From positions 9,574,364-9,638,363 of the forward strand of contig CM055113.1 of NCBI GenBank assembly GCA_029204225.1: DNA of 64,000 bases. The letters are read 5' to 3'. Position numbers and translations under genes: made by a program. The DNA comes from Diphasiastrum complanatum. Lineage: Eukaryota > Streptophyta > Lycopodiopsida > Lycopodiales > Lycopodiaceae. The notes under the pieces are model-generated. The model ran no database searches. It was not told where the DNA came from and saw only the letters and a list, made by a program, of their open reading frames with translations. Positions 8,376 to 22,282 of this stretch are shown here, piece after piece. Numbering within the stretch: the first letter of the stretch is position 1; each line of letters starts with the position of its first letter.

Positions 8376-9311
8376 CTATCCAATTCTAGATGCGTCTTTT
8401 TTTGTCCTTGCATCCGGTGCTATAGCCTTATGCATTGCTCCTTGATGTAGGATAGTGGTATCCATGTCTAGCTCCAGAGCAGTTCTTAGAGCCATGCATC
8501 CCACATTCGGATTTATCAAATCCCATGTCGTGTAGGGATCTTTTTGGTCATCTGTAAACAAGCAATTTGACGGTTTTGAATTCATAGGATTGATGACATC
8601 CTCTAATGCAAGAATATTCAAGGATTTTGCACCAACACCTTCCGTCAATACCACATTAGATTCATTGATTGGTAGCTCGGTGCAAATTTTCTTTAGATCT
8701 TTGGATGGATCTCTTATTATTGACTTCATTGAAGCAATGTTGATACCAATTTCATCATCAAAAAGCTCGTTGCTATATTGATATTTGAATTTTGCATCAA
8801 TGTTATATTGCTCACTTGATCCATGTTCAAGAACAATTTCATATAGATCATTATCAATAATATGGGCGTAACCATTGATTTGTGGAGTAGAGCATAATTC
8901 TCGGCAATCGAATTGTACTCCATGATTTAACTACAGTGGTAGAAGTTCGTTCTGCTCATAGTATACCTCCTTATTTTGACCTTGGTCATGATCATTACAA
9001 CTGTCGGACAAGACTTGACTTGGATTCTCAAGTTGGTCTTCATCCACTTGTCCATTGGTGTTTTGCTGATCGTTGTTGAAATCTTCAGAGTAATGGTCAG
9101 GTTCTGAAGTGTCGTTGTAGTCTTGATACTGATCATCATTAGCAAAATTGTCGTTCTAGTCTTGATACTGGTTGTCATCAGTGATGTCATCATTTTGGTC
9201 ATATTCTTCGATATAATCGTCACCTTGATCCCAATATTCTTCCACATCATTGTCATAATTATCATCACGGTATGACTGATTGTCATCCTCTTGTTCATAA
9301 TCCCAATCCAT
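8376..9311 (-). pseudogene. acidic Asn/Asp-rich reading frame interrupted only by TAG codons
   Basis: Starting at ATG 9,311 the frame runs for about 310 codons to a TAG at 8,376, with two further in-frame TAGs at 9,158 and 8,933. The N-terminal ~125 residues are extremely rich in Asp, Asn, Tyr and Gln (MDWDYEQEDDNQSYRDD, a repeated QYQDYND), typical of a low-complexity acidic region. The rest is a normal-looking soluble domain (FDDEIGINIASMKSIIRD, ALRTALELDMDTTILH). All three terminators are amber. The simplest reading is a pseudogene. I do not recognise the family. Confidence 0.4.
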
Positions 9312-10163
9312 TGAATTGTTATGAAACAATTGAATTTTGTAAATGTGGATTGCAAACTTGGAACCACTTTGAAGATTAAGAACTGTTCTTTGAAGAGGTT
9401 AAGTTTTGGATATTAATGATATGTCTACATTGTCAATCTTGTTCCAGTTGCACCGTAAGACACAGACATTATGTGTTGATTGAATATTGCAACTTGGCAA
9501 TATGTTTGCTATGTAGTTACACAATTTCTTGGAAGTCTTCCCAGTCACAGCAAATTTCTCCACCCACTTATAAATTTTACGTCCTAGAAAAATAGTACTC
9601 ATTATGTCATGAATATAGAATTAAGGACACCAAGACAATGTCAATCACGTTGAGCTAACAAATTCTGATTTTAACGGCACCGAAATTCGAGCTCAAATGG
9701 AGAAGATACGGACATTTGAAGAAATAAAGCATATAATGTGAACAACTTAGGACAAAGGGGTCCTAAAAAAAATAAAAATAAGAGATAAGTAATGATGACG
9801 AAAATGGTAATCACGTGATTTAGCTCGATGAACTGACCACTTTTAGTTCTTGAAGTATTGAATTCCAATGTCAAATGAAAAAGTTAATGCTACTCGAAGA
9901 AAGGGAAATAACAGACTTAGGATGGGGCCTCCAAAAAAAGTACAAATTGGATTTAACAAAGTTTAGATTTCATGACACATTGGTGGGCTTGCAGAAAATT
10001 AAAAAAAATTGTGAAATATTAAAAAATTTAAAGGCAAATTTTTTTTTTTCAGGCATCAAAATGGGAGGTGAGTATAGAATATACCATAGAATATTCTGGC
10101 AAAATATTAAAAGAATATTCTAGAATATAGAGCCACTATGGGTGCGTTGGCCACGCAGAAAGG

Positions 10164-10560
<397 letters not shown>

Positions 10561-11168
10561 CCGGGGTATAGATAGGTTTAGGTTTTTTTTTTTTTTTTTG
10601 TTTTTTAGGTTTTAAACTCAGAATTAGGGTTTAAAATTTTTGGCGGCATATCTCTTTGTTTTTTTGCACTTTTTTTTTCTTGCCCTAAATTGCGAACGTA
10701 GGGTTAGGGTCGTGCGAGGGTAGGGTTAGGTCAATTTTTTTTTTTAATGAACATGAGAAAACTTCAAAATGAAGAAATAGGAGAAAATTTATCAAAGAAG
10801 CAAAACTTCAAAAATGAAAAGTTGAACTGCTTCTCTCTCAAATTTTTAGTCATGAAATTCGGCCAAAAATTCAGCCAAAAATAGAGAAAAATAGACTACA
10901 AAAACTATAACTAGCTAAAATTGGAATGAAAACACTAAAATGGCCATAACTTGGTCATTATAGCTCCAAATCAGAAAATATCAGTACGTCCAAGAAGCTA
11001 AAAAAAAGATCTATTGATCTACAATAAGAAATCACACAAATAATGAAGATTAAATGGTCAAAAATTGAATCAAATCTTGCTGAAAATTGGAAAAAACAAG
11101 AAAACAAGAACAAGAAACTCTACCAAATTTAACAAAAACCACCGAATCTGATGGGGAAGGGATCTAAT
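10561..11168. other. non-coding, with telomere-like GGGTTAGG words
   Basis: Scattered 'gggttaggg' and 'tagggttagg' words occur at about 10,620-10,735, followed by A-rich sequence without a gene. It is probably the internal region of the minus-strand LTR element whose PBS lies at 11,169-11,180. Confidence 0.4.
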
Positions 11169-11732
11169 GCTCTGATACCAAAATTTTCATGTGCCAACCT
11201 TAACATTCAAACATCTAATCTATTCATTAAACATCACATTACAATGAAAATGCAAGAAATCAAGAAACTAGTCAAAAATCAAGAAGATAGCTAAAAGTAG
11301 CAAAACTTCACCAAATTAGACAAAGTAAGGTATCTTTATTTATGATTATTGATCATTCACAAGATAGGGCCTGATTCTAGAGCATGATCATAGCTCTCAT
11401 GTGATTTTAGGCACATGAACCACTTTCTTCATCAAGAAAGCTCTCCAAGAGAAGCTCCAAGATCTCTTAAAACTCAAAATTACAAAATGAACAATAGCCT
11501 CCAAATTTAGCACGACCTCAGCTATTTATAGTGGTTATTTGTGCCTCTATTATAAGTTTGGGGCCTTATTTAACTAAATTGGGCCTTACAACCATTTTAA
11601 CAATTCCGCTATTCTCAATTATAGTGAGGTTGTTCGAACCACTTTATTAATTGTCCTATTGACTAGTTCTAATTTTATTTAGCTCCATGGCTATATTTAG
11701 CAATTCATTAGTAAGCTCATGGGCTAATTACA
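11169..11732 (-). mobile_element. minus-strand LTR (11,190-11,732) with adjacent tRNA-Met primer site
   Basis: Read on the minus strand, the LTR starts TGTAATTAGCCC and ends GGTTGGCACA. Nine bases later comes TGGTATCAGAGC, the standard plant primer-binding site for initiator tRNA-Met. A CTATAAATAGC box at about 11,521-11,533 is a plausible U3 promoter. The LTR edge coincides with the abrupt end of the DUF7869-like gene, which indicates that the element inserted into that gene. Internal coding sequence was not found. Confidence 0.5.
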
Positions 11733-13065
11733 TGCAGCACATGACACTTTTGAAAAAACAACTAAACATCTGATCAATTTGATCATGGATATGACCCACC
11801 AACAAAAATTCTATTTTTAGTTTTTTGAAAACTTTTTTCTCTACCAACATGGACAAGTAAGCTAGTACAGTTTGATTTTTGTATTCCCTAGCGGTGTTGT
11901 CTAGTTGCAAATACAGTATTTCTGGAAGATTATCACCAAATTTGCAAATTATCTTTTGTACAATAGTGATTGTCAAATTTGGATCATTTCGAACATTGGG
12001 ATACTTGAAAAATACTTTTGACTCCAATGTGCTAAACACAAGTGCTCCAACGAGATGACCCTGGATAAAATCTGCCTTGTTCAAATTTTTTGGTACTCTA
12101 GTGAAATGAGGTAACATCGTTTTCTTCTGATCCATGCCATCGATGACAAGGCCCAGATACTTTTGTGAAAATTCCAGACATTTCTTTTGATGTTTCACTA
12201 ATTTTTGTCTTTCCATTGTTTGTTGATCTTTGTGTACTTGAAGCACTTTTGCAACATCCACTACAAATGGTTAAAATATTCAATAAAATTATGATAATAT
12301 CATAACATTAATAATTTGAGAACTAAAATATTAACCAAAAAATAGAGGTTTTAAAGTACTAAAAGTTAATTAATTTTTACATTTCTCATCATTGGTCTTT
12401 GCTATTTGTTTGGTAGATTTTAACAACTCGCATGTCGAACAAACTGTCGTTCGTGATTTTTTAGAAATCTTCACCAAACCAAAATCTCCCTTCCAAATTC
12501 TAAGAAAATACGAGTAACTTAAATAAACAATATTTTTTGTCTTAGCGAACTTCTTGTACTTAAAAAATATCTCCAATTTTGTAAAATTATTTGGCAGGTG
12601 AAAATATAATGAAATTGGTAATTTTTCTCCATGCACATCCACAAAATGCTTTAGCCAAGCTGTAACATTCAAAGCATCCGGAAACACAGTTCTACCCTGC
12701 AATGATCCTCGCAATGTTAGATCTTTTTGAAGTCGTGTGTGCATTCTTTGAAGGCGTGAATTTTCAATTACATGAATAGCTCTGTAGGCTTTTCGACAAA
12801 CCTTCGTTGCCTTTAAAAAATATGCATACGAATTTTTGTCGAGTCTCACTGTGGCACACAAATAGTAATTCTTTTCATCTTTACTTAAATGAGAAATTTT
12901 AGATGATGTTGTTGATGGGGAAACAAAAAGAGTATTAGGATGAGAACCTGAAGGAGTGACTTCATAATAGCAACTTTCATTAGGAATATCAGAGGAGAAT
13001 GACTCAGTTTTGGCTACGTACTGAGTTACAACTACAGTAATAGAAGAAGAACAACTACTTGCCAT
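11728..13065 (-). pseudogene. DUF7869-like DDE-type gene, 3' end cut by an LTR
   Basis: Two exons: 13,065-12,381 (starts MASSCSSSITVVV) and 12,260-11,728. The donor AAAT|gtaaaa and acceptor tttgtag leave a consistent phase 1 junction. Exon 1 ends near a CSTCELLKS cysteine pair. Exon 2 holds the hallmark blocks VIDGMDQKK, LQLDNTAREYKN and LLVGHIHDQIDQMFS. These resemble the DUF7869 family (LDN...NKN...GHTHEDIDQ.FS), which is RNase H-like and found in transposon-related proteins of many eukaryotes. That assignment is from memory of the motif. The frame stops right at the LTR edge at 11,732, so the C-terminus is missing. About 405 residues remain. Confidence 0.55.
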
Positions 13066-13294
13066 TGTAAAAATTCAAAAATTTTGATTCTAGTCCTATG
13101 CCAAGCATAAACAAAAATAAAAATAAAAACGTAACACAACAAACAAAAATTTTACATTATGCTATGCTAGTCATAGAAAGAGTTAAACAGACTATGCCAA
13201 CATCAATAGAACTACACACTGAAATTCGCAAAGAGTGCATTTAACATAAAATCAACAATAACAAAGATAATTTCCAACTGCTGAAATGTTAAAA

Positions 13295-13342
13295 GGTTAG
13301 GGTTAGGGTTAGGTCTTCCTTCTAACAATAGGGTTAGGGTTG
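13295..13342. repeat. short interstitial GGGTTA repeats
   Basis: Three GGGTTA units followed, after a gap, by two more. The unit is a hexamer, not the usual plant heptamer TTTAGGG. Confidence 0.6.
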
Positions 13343-14100
13343 GTATACTTGACACGGGTTCGTTCCCATGATTTGTGGGTCATCTGGATTCATCTATGAG
13401 AGTTGTTTGCATAGAATATAGGAGATTCTTGATATAGAATATTTCTTGAATGAGGAATATTCTAGGGTATTGATTGAATCCCAATGAGCTCATATTGGAT
13501 GACAGAGTTTAACTAATATTAAGGATAATCACTGAATTCAGCTGGAATTCAACAAACCTTTGTAATCTCTAGATGTTGTTCTAGGTGATTGTATAAAGTT
13601 TATATTGTTAAAAACAGATGTTATAATGGTCTTTAATTACTTGGTTGATTGAAAAATTTGGAACTCATAATCTGGTTAAGAATCGGGTTGGAAGCATTTT
13701 CTTGAAGTCCAGTAATTTTCCTTGTGAAAAAGATTTCAGAATGTTTTTTTATATTTCCTGAGAGGTATGTTGTACATATACTCCAGTATCTTTTAATGAT
13801 TAATTATGATCTTTCAGAGTTTGAGCTTCAGACATGTGGCCAACCTAAGTGTTTGAGAATAATAAGCGTGAAAGCTTTACCATCCTTCAATTTTCACTTT
13901 GAGTCGGTTGTGTCATCTTCAAGCTTCACTTTTGTACCTGTGATAACATTCCACAACTCGTTGGCGATTAGCAAGGACTTCATCTTAAATTTTCACAAGT
14001 AGGAATTAGATCCACCTGCTTTACTTTAGTTTATCGACAATTAGATGACGTTAAGAATGATGTCATGTTGCGCTACAATTGGAAATCAACTATTTGATGC
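13343..14100. other. non-coding, nothing recognised
   Basis: AT-rich sequence. A 92-codon frame at 13,724-14,002 has no recognisable domain and is treated as chance. Confidence 0.4.
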
Positions 14101-15000
<900 letters not shown>

Positions 15001-15155
15001 ACACAACATATACCACAAATTGAAGAATATGATACAGTGAAAAGTATCTAATGATATCAATTTAATATCACAAAAGATATCAAGTATTAGAGCTTCTCGT
15101 TATAACAACGTACACTCTGATATCATGAAGATACGCTCTGATATTTTGTATTAGA

Positions 15156-16107
15156 GCTCTGATACCATGTTGGAAAGAGGGAATGCAATAACGAGAAATT
15201 GAAGACAATGGCGACTTATCGAGCACATCAAAATAAGCCTGCTTTCCTAATGCATGATTATGCCTATCAATATTGAACAAAACATATTGACAAAAGTCAC
15301 ATTCAATATTTTAGCAACTAACTTTGAAATCATCAGCACTAAAGTGATTACGTCAATGAAGTGTTGAATTATCAGACATCAATAGATCGCTTATTCATTG
15401 GAGCGTGAAGACACAGATAGGTCCTGCATGAAAATCCATGCAAATCTACAGTATGTCGCATTTTTTAGAAAACCTTTGAAGTATCTTGGAGCCAAGACTT
15501 CTGAGATATTAGGTAGTGTCGCATTCCTCGCAAAAACTTATGTTCCTTGATTGCTTGGAACGTTGAGAAAAACATAATTGTCACAGTCTTTGCATTCTTC
15601 GTCTGTTGAAGATTGTGAAGGATTTCAGATCAATGATGATCCAATCCATAAAAAGATCTTGGATTACAAAAGAAGCTACTCTACCAATCTCACCAATGTA
15701 GAAAAAACAGCATCTACACCCAAAATGAGATGCAAACTCTAATAGAACTTGATCAAACATGAATCAAAAGATAAAGTACTGTTGTTGTCCGTACAAAACC
15801 AGCAAGCTATTGTATTTCACACGTGTGGATCCAAAAATAACAAATATAGATCATTCTACACATAGAATTGCATGCAATCACAAGTATAGTGCACCAATGG
15901 ATAGTATAACCCAAGTATAAGCATGAAATGAGATAGAGAAGAGAGAAGATATGTCTCTCCATGAGTTACATCCTTTTATAACAAGTCCAAATCCTATTTG
16001 GCCACTTGGCTTTCCCACCAAAATGTAAACCCTACTATTTATGGGTCTAGATTCAATGTGCCCATCATTCAAATTTGAATTTACTCAAACTCGACTTCTA
16101 ACTTACA
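15156..16107 (-). mobile_element. Copia-type 5' LTR (15,168-16,107) and primer site, minus strand
   Basis: On the minus strand a 940-bp LTR starts TGTAAGTTAGAAGTC and ends CTCTTTCCAACA. TGGTATCAGAGC (15,167-15,156), the initiator tRNA-Met PBS, follows it without a gap. A TTATAAAAGG promoter box sits at about 15,972-15,981. The outer edge abuts Gypsy integrase coding sequence at 16,108, so this element inserted into an older Gypsy copy. The rest of the element (gag-pol, 3' LTR) is not recognisable below 15,150. Confidence 0.65.
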
Positions 16108-16813
16108 AGGGCCCAGATCTTGCACGAGTGTCACGATAGTCCCAGCGCGGGACACCCTGGTATACAGAGGACACTTGACCTTGTTAAAAGAGAATTTTAT
16201 TGGCCAAAAATGAAAGGTCATGTCGAGGCATATGCTCAAAAGTGTGAACAGTGCCAAGTAAATAAAGCGGAAAGACTCAAAGCAGTTGGTCTGTTGCATC
16301 CATTGGAAACCCAACAAGAAATGGGAAAGTATTTCCATGGATTTTGTGGTCGGACTTCCCAAGTCAGGGAAGGGTCACGATGCTATTTGGGTAGTAGTTG
16401 ACAGGCTAACCAAAATGGCACAGTTTATTCCAACAAAAACTATTGTCAAAGTTTCTGAAGTATCTCCATGTTTTAGCGGTCCTTTCAAAGTTCTTAATAA
16501 GATTGGTAGGGTTGCTTATAGACTAGAACTCCCTGTTGGAACTAAGGTTCATCTTGTATTCCGCGTTAGTCGTTTAAAGGAATGACTTGGTGAAAAAGAT
16601 GACCTAATTCCCACATATGATCTAGTGCTATTGGAGGATTTGACTGCTTTTGTACCCCATAAATCGGAAAAAATTATGGATACTCGACGACATCAGTTGA
16701 GAAATCGTTTGATTTCTGAACATCTGATTCGTTGGAAAGGTAAGTCAGATGATGAGGACACCTGGGAGAAGGAGGATGATTTAAGACTTAGATTCTCTGG
16801 TTTCTTCCCATAG
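16108..16813 (+). pseudogene. Gypsy integrase and chromodomain remnant
   Basis: The first 180 bp encode the H2C2 zinc-binding integrase N-terminus (HECHDSPSAGHPG ... CEQCQVNK). The frame then shifts into the start of the catalytic core ([25 protein letters not shown]). It jumps directly to the C-terminal part ([21 protein letters not shown]), so the second Asp and the Glu of the DDE triad are deleted. The end has a chromodomain-like block (HLIRWKGKSDDEDTWE), typical of chromovirus-clade Gypsy elements. A further in-frame stop lies at about 16,583. It is inactive. Confidence 0.8.
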
Positions 16814-16828
16814 AAGGAAGTTTTTAAT

Positions 16829-17160
16829 GGGGGGGGGGGGGGGGGAATGTTATGTACCATAACAGTACGCCCTTCAGTGACGGCCTCGCAAGGGGCACGA
16901 CGCAGGACTGGAGTTATCGATGTGTTTGGGTGCCATGCGTCACCATCCTAGGTGGTCACGTGTCACCGGCATGACCATGCTTGATGGGACCCACTGTGTT
17001 ATGCCTATATAGTGGTGGGGTTTCCCTCTTGCCATTCACTCAATCTACCCAGGAGTTGGTGGATGGAGAGCACGTGCATGAGCTAGGATGTATCTCCAGG
17101 CCAGGATATGTGTGCTAGGGAGAGCTGAGTGTGAGGGTTGGTGGTATGGGATGCCAATTA
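16829..17160 (+). mobile_element. polypurine tract with 17-G run and start of Gypsy 3' LTR
   Basis: Right after the chromodomain come a run of 17 G (16,829-16,845), 'aa', and TGTTATGTACCATAAC at 16,848, the expected PPT/3' LTR junction. A TATATAG box near 17,005 is a plausible LTR promoter. The 3' end of the LTR could not be placed, so 17,160 is only a guess. Confidence 0.5.
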
Positions 17161-18883
17161 TCGTAAGAGGCTTGACCGAGCATGTGCTCTTTGAGTGTGA
17201 TGAAAAATTATTCACTCAACTTTTTACTAGAAGGCATTCAAAATCCATGCCACTTGGATAAGCAACTCAAAAAAGGATCACTTTGGTGGTTACAAATGGT
17301 TTGCCATCAGATTACATTTTGTGAATTATGATGGGTTTAATGAAAGTATGAAGCTTGCTTTGTCAGGTGTAGATCTTGCTAATGGGCAAATCGCCCACTG
17401 TCTAATATGTGAATATAGTGTAGTATGTAGTTGTGAATTGTTGATGTATTAGCATGACTCATAAGGTTTTTGTGTGCATGTTTTTGTTGTGCATAAATAG
17501 TTGATAGTCTCTACAATATATATTCCCTTTTCTTAGTGTTAGTGCAAGATACAATTTTACAAACTTCGTCATATTGGTTTCAAAAAGTTATCATACTTTG
17601 AAATTCTTGGAAAACCTTGTTTGTGCAACATATAAATCTTTAGAAAGGGAAAGACACCATCAAGAGGCTTTGAGTTTTAAGCGGTTGTCTAATAAAGGAC
17701 ATATTTCAATCTCGAAAAATAAGAACGAGAAAGGAAGGAAAAACTAGGATCTCATGTATAGAATGACAATATTGTACAAGAGTATAAATATTAATATAAA
17801 TGTCAACACTCTATGTGTGTGTGTGTGTGTGTGTGTATAGTGTTGACATTATATATATTGGTATGGTATTGACATTCTTATACATAATGATGAGCTTCCA
17901 AAGTGAAGTCAATAAGATCATACTCTTTTCCAAAGTTTAGGCTTTCACTCACCACTCTTTAAAATTAGTGTTTTTGTGTCCATGACATTACAATACCAAG
18001 TCGAAACCTTTCTATATTCAAACTAAATCCCTAACAAAGGCTAAAGACCTTCTAGATATTCTTGGCTAGCTCTACATAGGTTGAATCTTTCACTCCCAAG
18101 AGAGATAAGAGATTGTCAACTAAGTCCTAATATGCAAGAGTGTCATCCCAATTTACAAAAAGTCTATAATGTCATTGTCACATGGGTTTTTTTTGGTATG
18201 ATTACAATAATATATTTTAATTGCTCCATATGTAAATAACACACACATATAAAGTCAAACTCATCCAAAAAGTTGAAAAGTATGACATATTAATCCTCAA
18301 AAGTCAACCAAAAAAAAGTCATAGTATTAATATAGGAGAAAAAAAAAAGGGTCAAAACAAAAGATCTTAATAAAGGCATGTTATGATATTTGATTAAAAT
18401 TCATAGTTAGACCTAGCTATTTCTGAATTTAGACTTACAAAAACCCATATTATTTGGGGTTTTACATAGATAAGTTGGACTATAAGAAGATCTGAATCTC
18501 AAAAGATTGAATTGATTTGAATCTAAAAAGCTTTGAAGCAATTCACATTTGTAATGCACATTCTTGGTTAGACGACTCTCTACCATACTCTTTGAATTCG
18601 ATTCATGGTAAATTACACTTGTTTATGAGTTGAGAATCATACGACGAATCGTCTTTTCATCGATGTCGTTGCATGCATGAAGTTGATGAACTTCATGGAA
18701 AAATATTGCATAGATAAAACACTAATAAAGTATTGAATTCAATTGATACCTAATACGTAAATGATCATATGCTTGTATCTTTTACTATTCTATTTAAAAT
18801 GTTATGTATTGTTGCAAATCCTAATGGATGTGATTTTTTAAAGAATGAATATTCTATCAATGACATGTCTAAGTGATATGTAA

Positions 18884-18890
<7 letters not shown>

Positions 18891-18974
<84 letters not shown>
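18891..18974. repeat. (CA)42 microsatellite
   Basis: Perfect CA dinucleotide array of 84 bp. Confidence 0.98.
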
Positions 18975-18978
<4 letters not shown>

Positions 18979-19705
18979 TGCATATAATGTAAAACTCTTG
19001 TTTGATTCATAGTTTGATATTTTCATTGTTTAAGCATGAATTTTTGCCTTGTTTTTGTCCCTTGTTTCTCATATCATTTTTTTCCATGTATATGACTAGG
19101 GTTGGATTTGAGGTTTCGTATAAAGGTATTGCTTTTTTATGGACTTAGACAAGGAACAATGTACTATATAGATGCCTTTTCTCATCAAATAATCACATTT
19201 ACATACTCTCAACTCTCTAATGGCATTCTTTCATTTTCATTATCTAATTTGTGTTCTTATTAAGTTGTGGAGCTACTTGTGTAAGAGAGCTCTTGTTAAT
19301 ATAAGAGAATGATTGAAAGATTGTCTTTTTTTTTGTATCCTCCTCCCCCACACTCTTTGTCCACAACATAGTTCAAGAACATATGAAAGTCTAGAAAAAA
19401 CATCATCCACGTTAACATCATAACAATGAGTGAAAGACCTTGTGTCATAGGTTGCATAAGCTTCTAAAAATTTGCATTTTGTATTATTTAAAGCTTGTGA
19501 TTGTAATATCATCATATCATTTTAGATAACCATTAAAGTATATTCAACATTGATGTATGATAAACTTTGCTTATTTATCTAGAAAAAATTGCAAATCTTT
19601 ATCAAACTACAATGTTTAGCATTTTAGCACAATACTTTGCTTTTAACCTTTTCTATTTTAAACGTTTGGCATTAATATTAAGTAAAGTGTCATGTCATCA
19701 TCTAT

Positions 19706-19868
<163 letters not shown>

Positions 19869-21656
19869 GTGTGTGTGTGTAGATAACGCATGACATGTTG
19901 CATTTGCAACAAACTTTGATTTGTAGCTAGTTTGATTAGTTTAGGTATACAACACATATATGTAAGTTAGACCAATGACTACCAAAAGATTCAAATCATA
20001 CTACATATTGCATATGACTCTAAGCTAGGAACTTCATAAGGAACTAGCTATTCATATATGCCTTGCAAGCATGAAGTTGATGTATGCACAAATTGCAAAA
20101 CAAAGAATATCATATAAGCTCTAAGTGATCATATCTTGCAAAATTCATTCTAAAAGTGTAAAATGTAATATACCTCTTGAACTCCTAATCCATGTTAGAT
20201 CTTCTGGAAATGACTAGTCTCACCTAATCTATCTTCAAGATGCACATTTTTTGTGGTTTTGAGTTTTAAGACATTTACATTAGTTACATTTTATACAAAA
20301 CGCTAAATGATTACCAATAGACTAATTACAATCAACATCATGCCTATACATACATACATACATTATATATATATATAATGTATCTTGAAGATATTATACA
20401 TGAAAGAGCGAAATGATATCATCTTCTCAAAATAATGTATTCTACTCATGTCATGCTCTTGCCTCACTTGGGCGCAGTGTCCCTCCCAATTTAGACCCTT
20501 AGGCAAGCACCCATGAAAAGATTGGCACAAAATATGGTTCCATCCACTAGAGCAAGACTTGGAGCTAAAACCCGGTAAGGTAGTCAATGCCACAACACCA
20601 AAGAGTGCTTGATTTATAGATCAAGAAGTACACCAAGTTTGATCCTAGCTGACTTATAACTAGTAGTCTCACGACCAAATGCAACAACATGACTTTGGAA
20701 CGAAGCTTGGATTGTGCTAGTCAATGGGAGTCGAGATCGAGCTACCAAGTTTCTATCTATCAGACTCACCTTATAGTTCTCCATGGCCCCCCTTAGTATT
20801 TGAGCATATTCTTGTCTAGGACTGCACAATTTTTAGACAAAGATTATTTTTGAGGATATAAGGATTGACATATTTAGTCTAGCTCCTAGGCATGAGCTCA
20901 AGGAGTTTGTCTAGGCCTAGACTCGAGCTCCAAAAGTAGCTCAACTCCTATGACTAAACTAGATTATCTTATACTTGCTTTGGGACTAGGAGGGTCTTTG
21001 GAGAGCATTTGTGTGCTCCCAAGTCAACTTCACAACATCCTCTCCTCTTATGAAAAGGCTAATGTGCTCATCAATAACAACTTCTACTAAGCTAAGAGCT
21101 CATGCTTTAAACACTGGCCATATCACAAAAGCAAACAGCTCATCCACAAGTTGGAGGCTTAGTTATGACTCAAAACTACATTCTTTGTTGGATTATTCTC
21201 CTGACTATCGACTAATCATTTTTAATCTTCATCCACTTATTATCCAGCTCACATTTTCAAAGATGTAATGATGTTGTCCGAAGGCTTTCATGAAGTTTTG
21301 ATGGGATTGGACACCATTAAGGGTCTCAAAAAGTCAAAAAAATATTGTGTTTTTGAGGTTTTTTGAGCTTGAATAACTCTCAATAGGTGGTTTGAAACCA
21401 TTGGATATTTTTACAAGTTGAAAGATATGATGGATTGCTTATAATTTGAGCCATCATGCACAGGCTACTCTTCACATGTGTGGACTCGGATTTGTGTCTA
21501 TGATTCATGCTTTGATTATCAAGGCTTGTTGTTTGTCAAATTGCTCGAATCAATTTCTGATGACTAGATTTTTGATAGATTGTTAAGCAAGTACATAATC
21601 ACTCTTGTGGATATTCTAAGATCCATTTATGGTCTCAAAAGTACTGTACTTTCACA

Positions 21657-21668
21657 TGGTATCAGAGC
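21657..21668 (+). other. Copia primer-binding site
   Basis: TGGTATCAGAGC, complementary to the 3' end of initiator tRNA-Met, directly after an LTR-like ...TTTCACA end and about 0.6 kb before the gag start at 22,283. Confidence 0.7.
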
Positions 21669-22282
21669 CAAGTACAAGAGCTTTTATCATAGATCCATTC
21701 AAATCCATTTTTAGTAGTTTTTGGTGCTAAAAACTAGTCTTGTGAGGGCGAGCTAGAAGCCAAGTTTTGGTGAGGGGATTTGATCCCAAACTTGAAAGGG
21801 ATTAGAATCCGTACTGTTCCCACATGTGGGCACTTCTGAACCAGCATTTAATGCACCATATTCATTTGGTCACCATAAATTCAATTTGAGAGCTTTTGAT
21901 GTAATTTTGGTGGAAATCCTAGGATAAGCTACCAAGATCAAGTGCCATTGATTAGATTTGAATTTATTTCATGAGATCTAATTAATCTAGGCTGAAATCA
22001 GGTCCTCTAAACTTTTTTTACAGGTCTTGAAAGTACATCAAAGTGTGTGAGAGAGATTAAGTCATTTTTTGTCCAAAAATAGCCAAGATTGGCAAGATTT
22101 GTTTGAAAGTAGATTTTACATCATCTTATCTTAATTCCAACTTTGTGAGGGAGTGATAGAACTATGATTATAAGTTCATTTGTTGGATTAGAAATCAAAT
22201 TTGAGTGAAACACTACAAGTGTGAGACCAGTGAGTTTCAAGTCAATCAAATCTATTTCTTGTGTGTAGAATTCACTAGTAAG

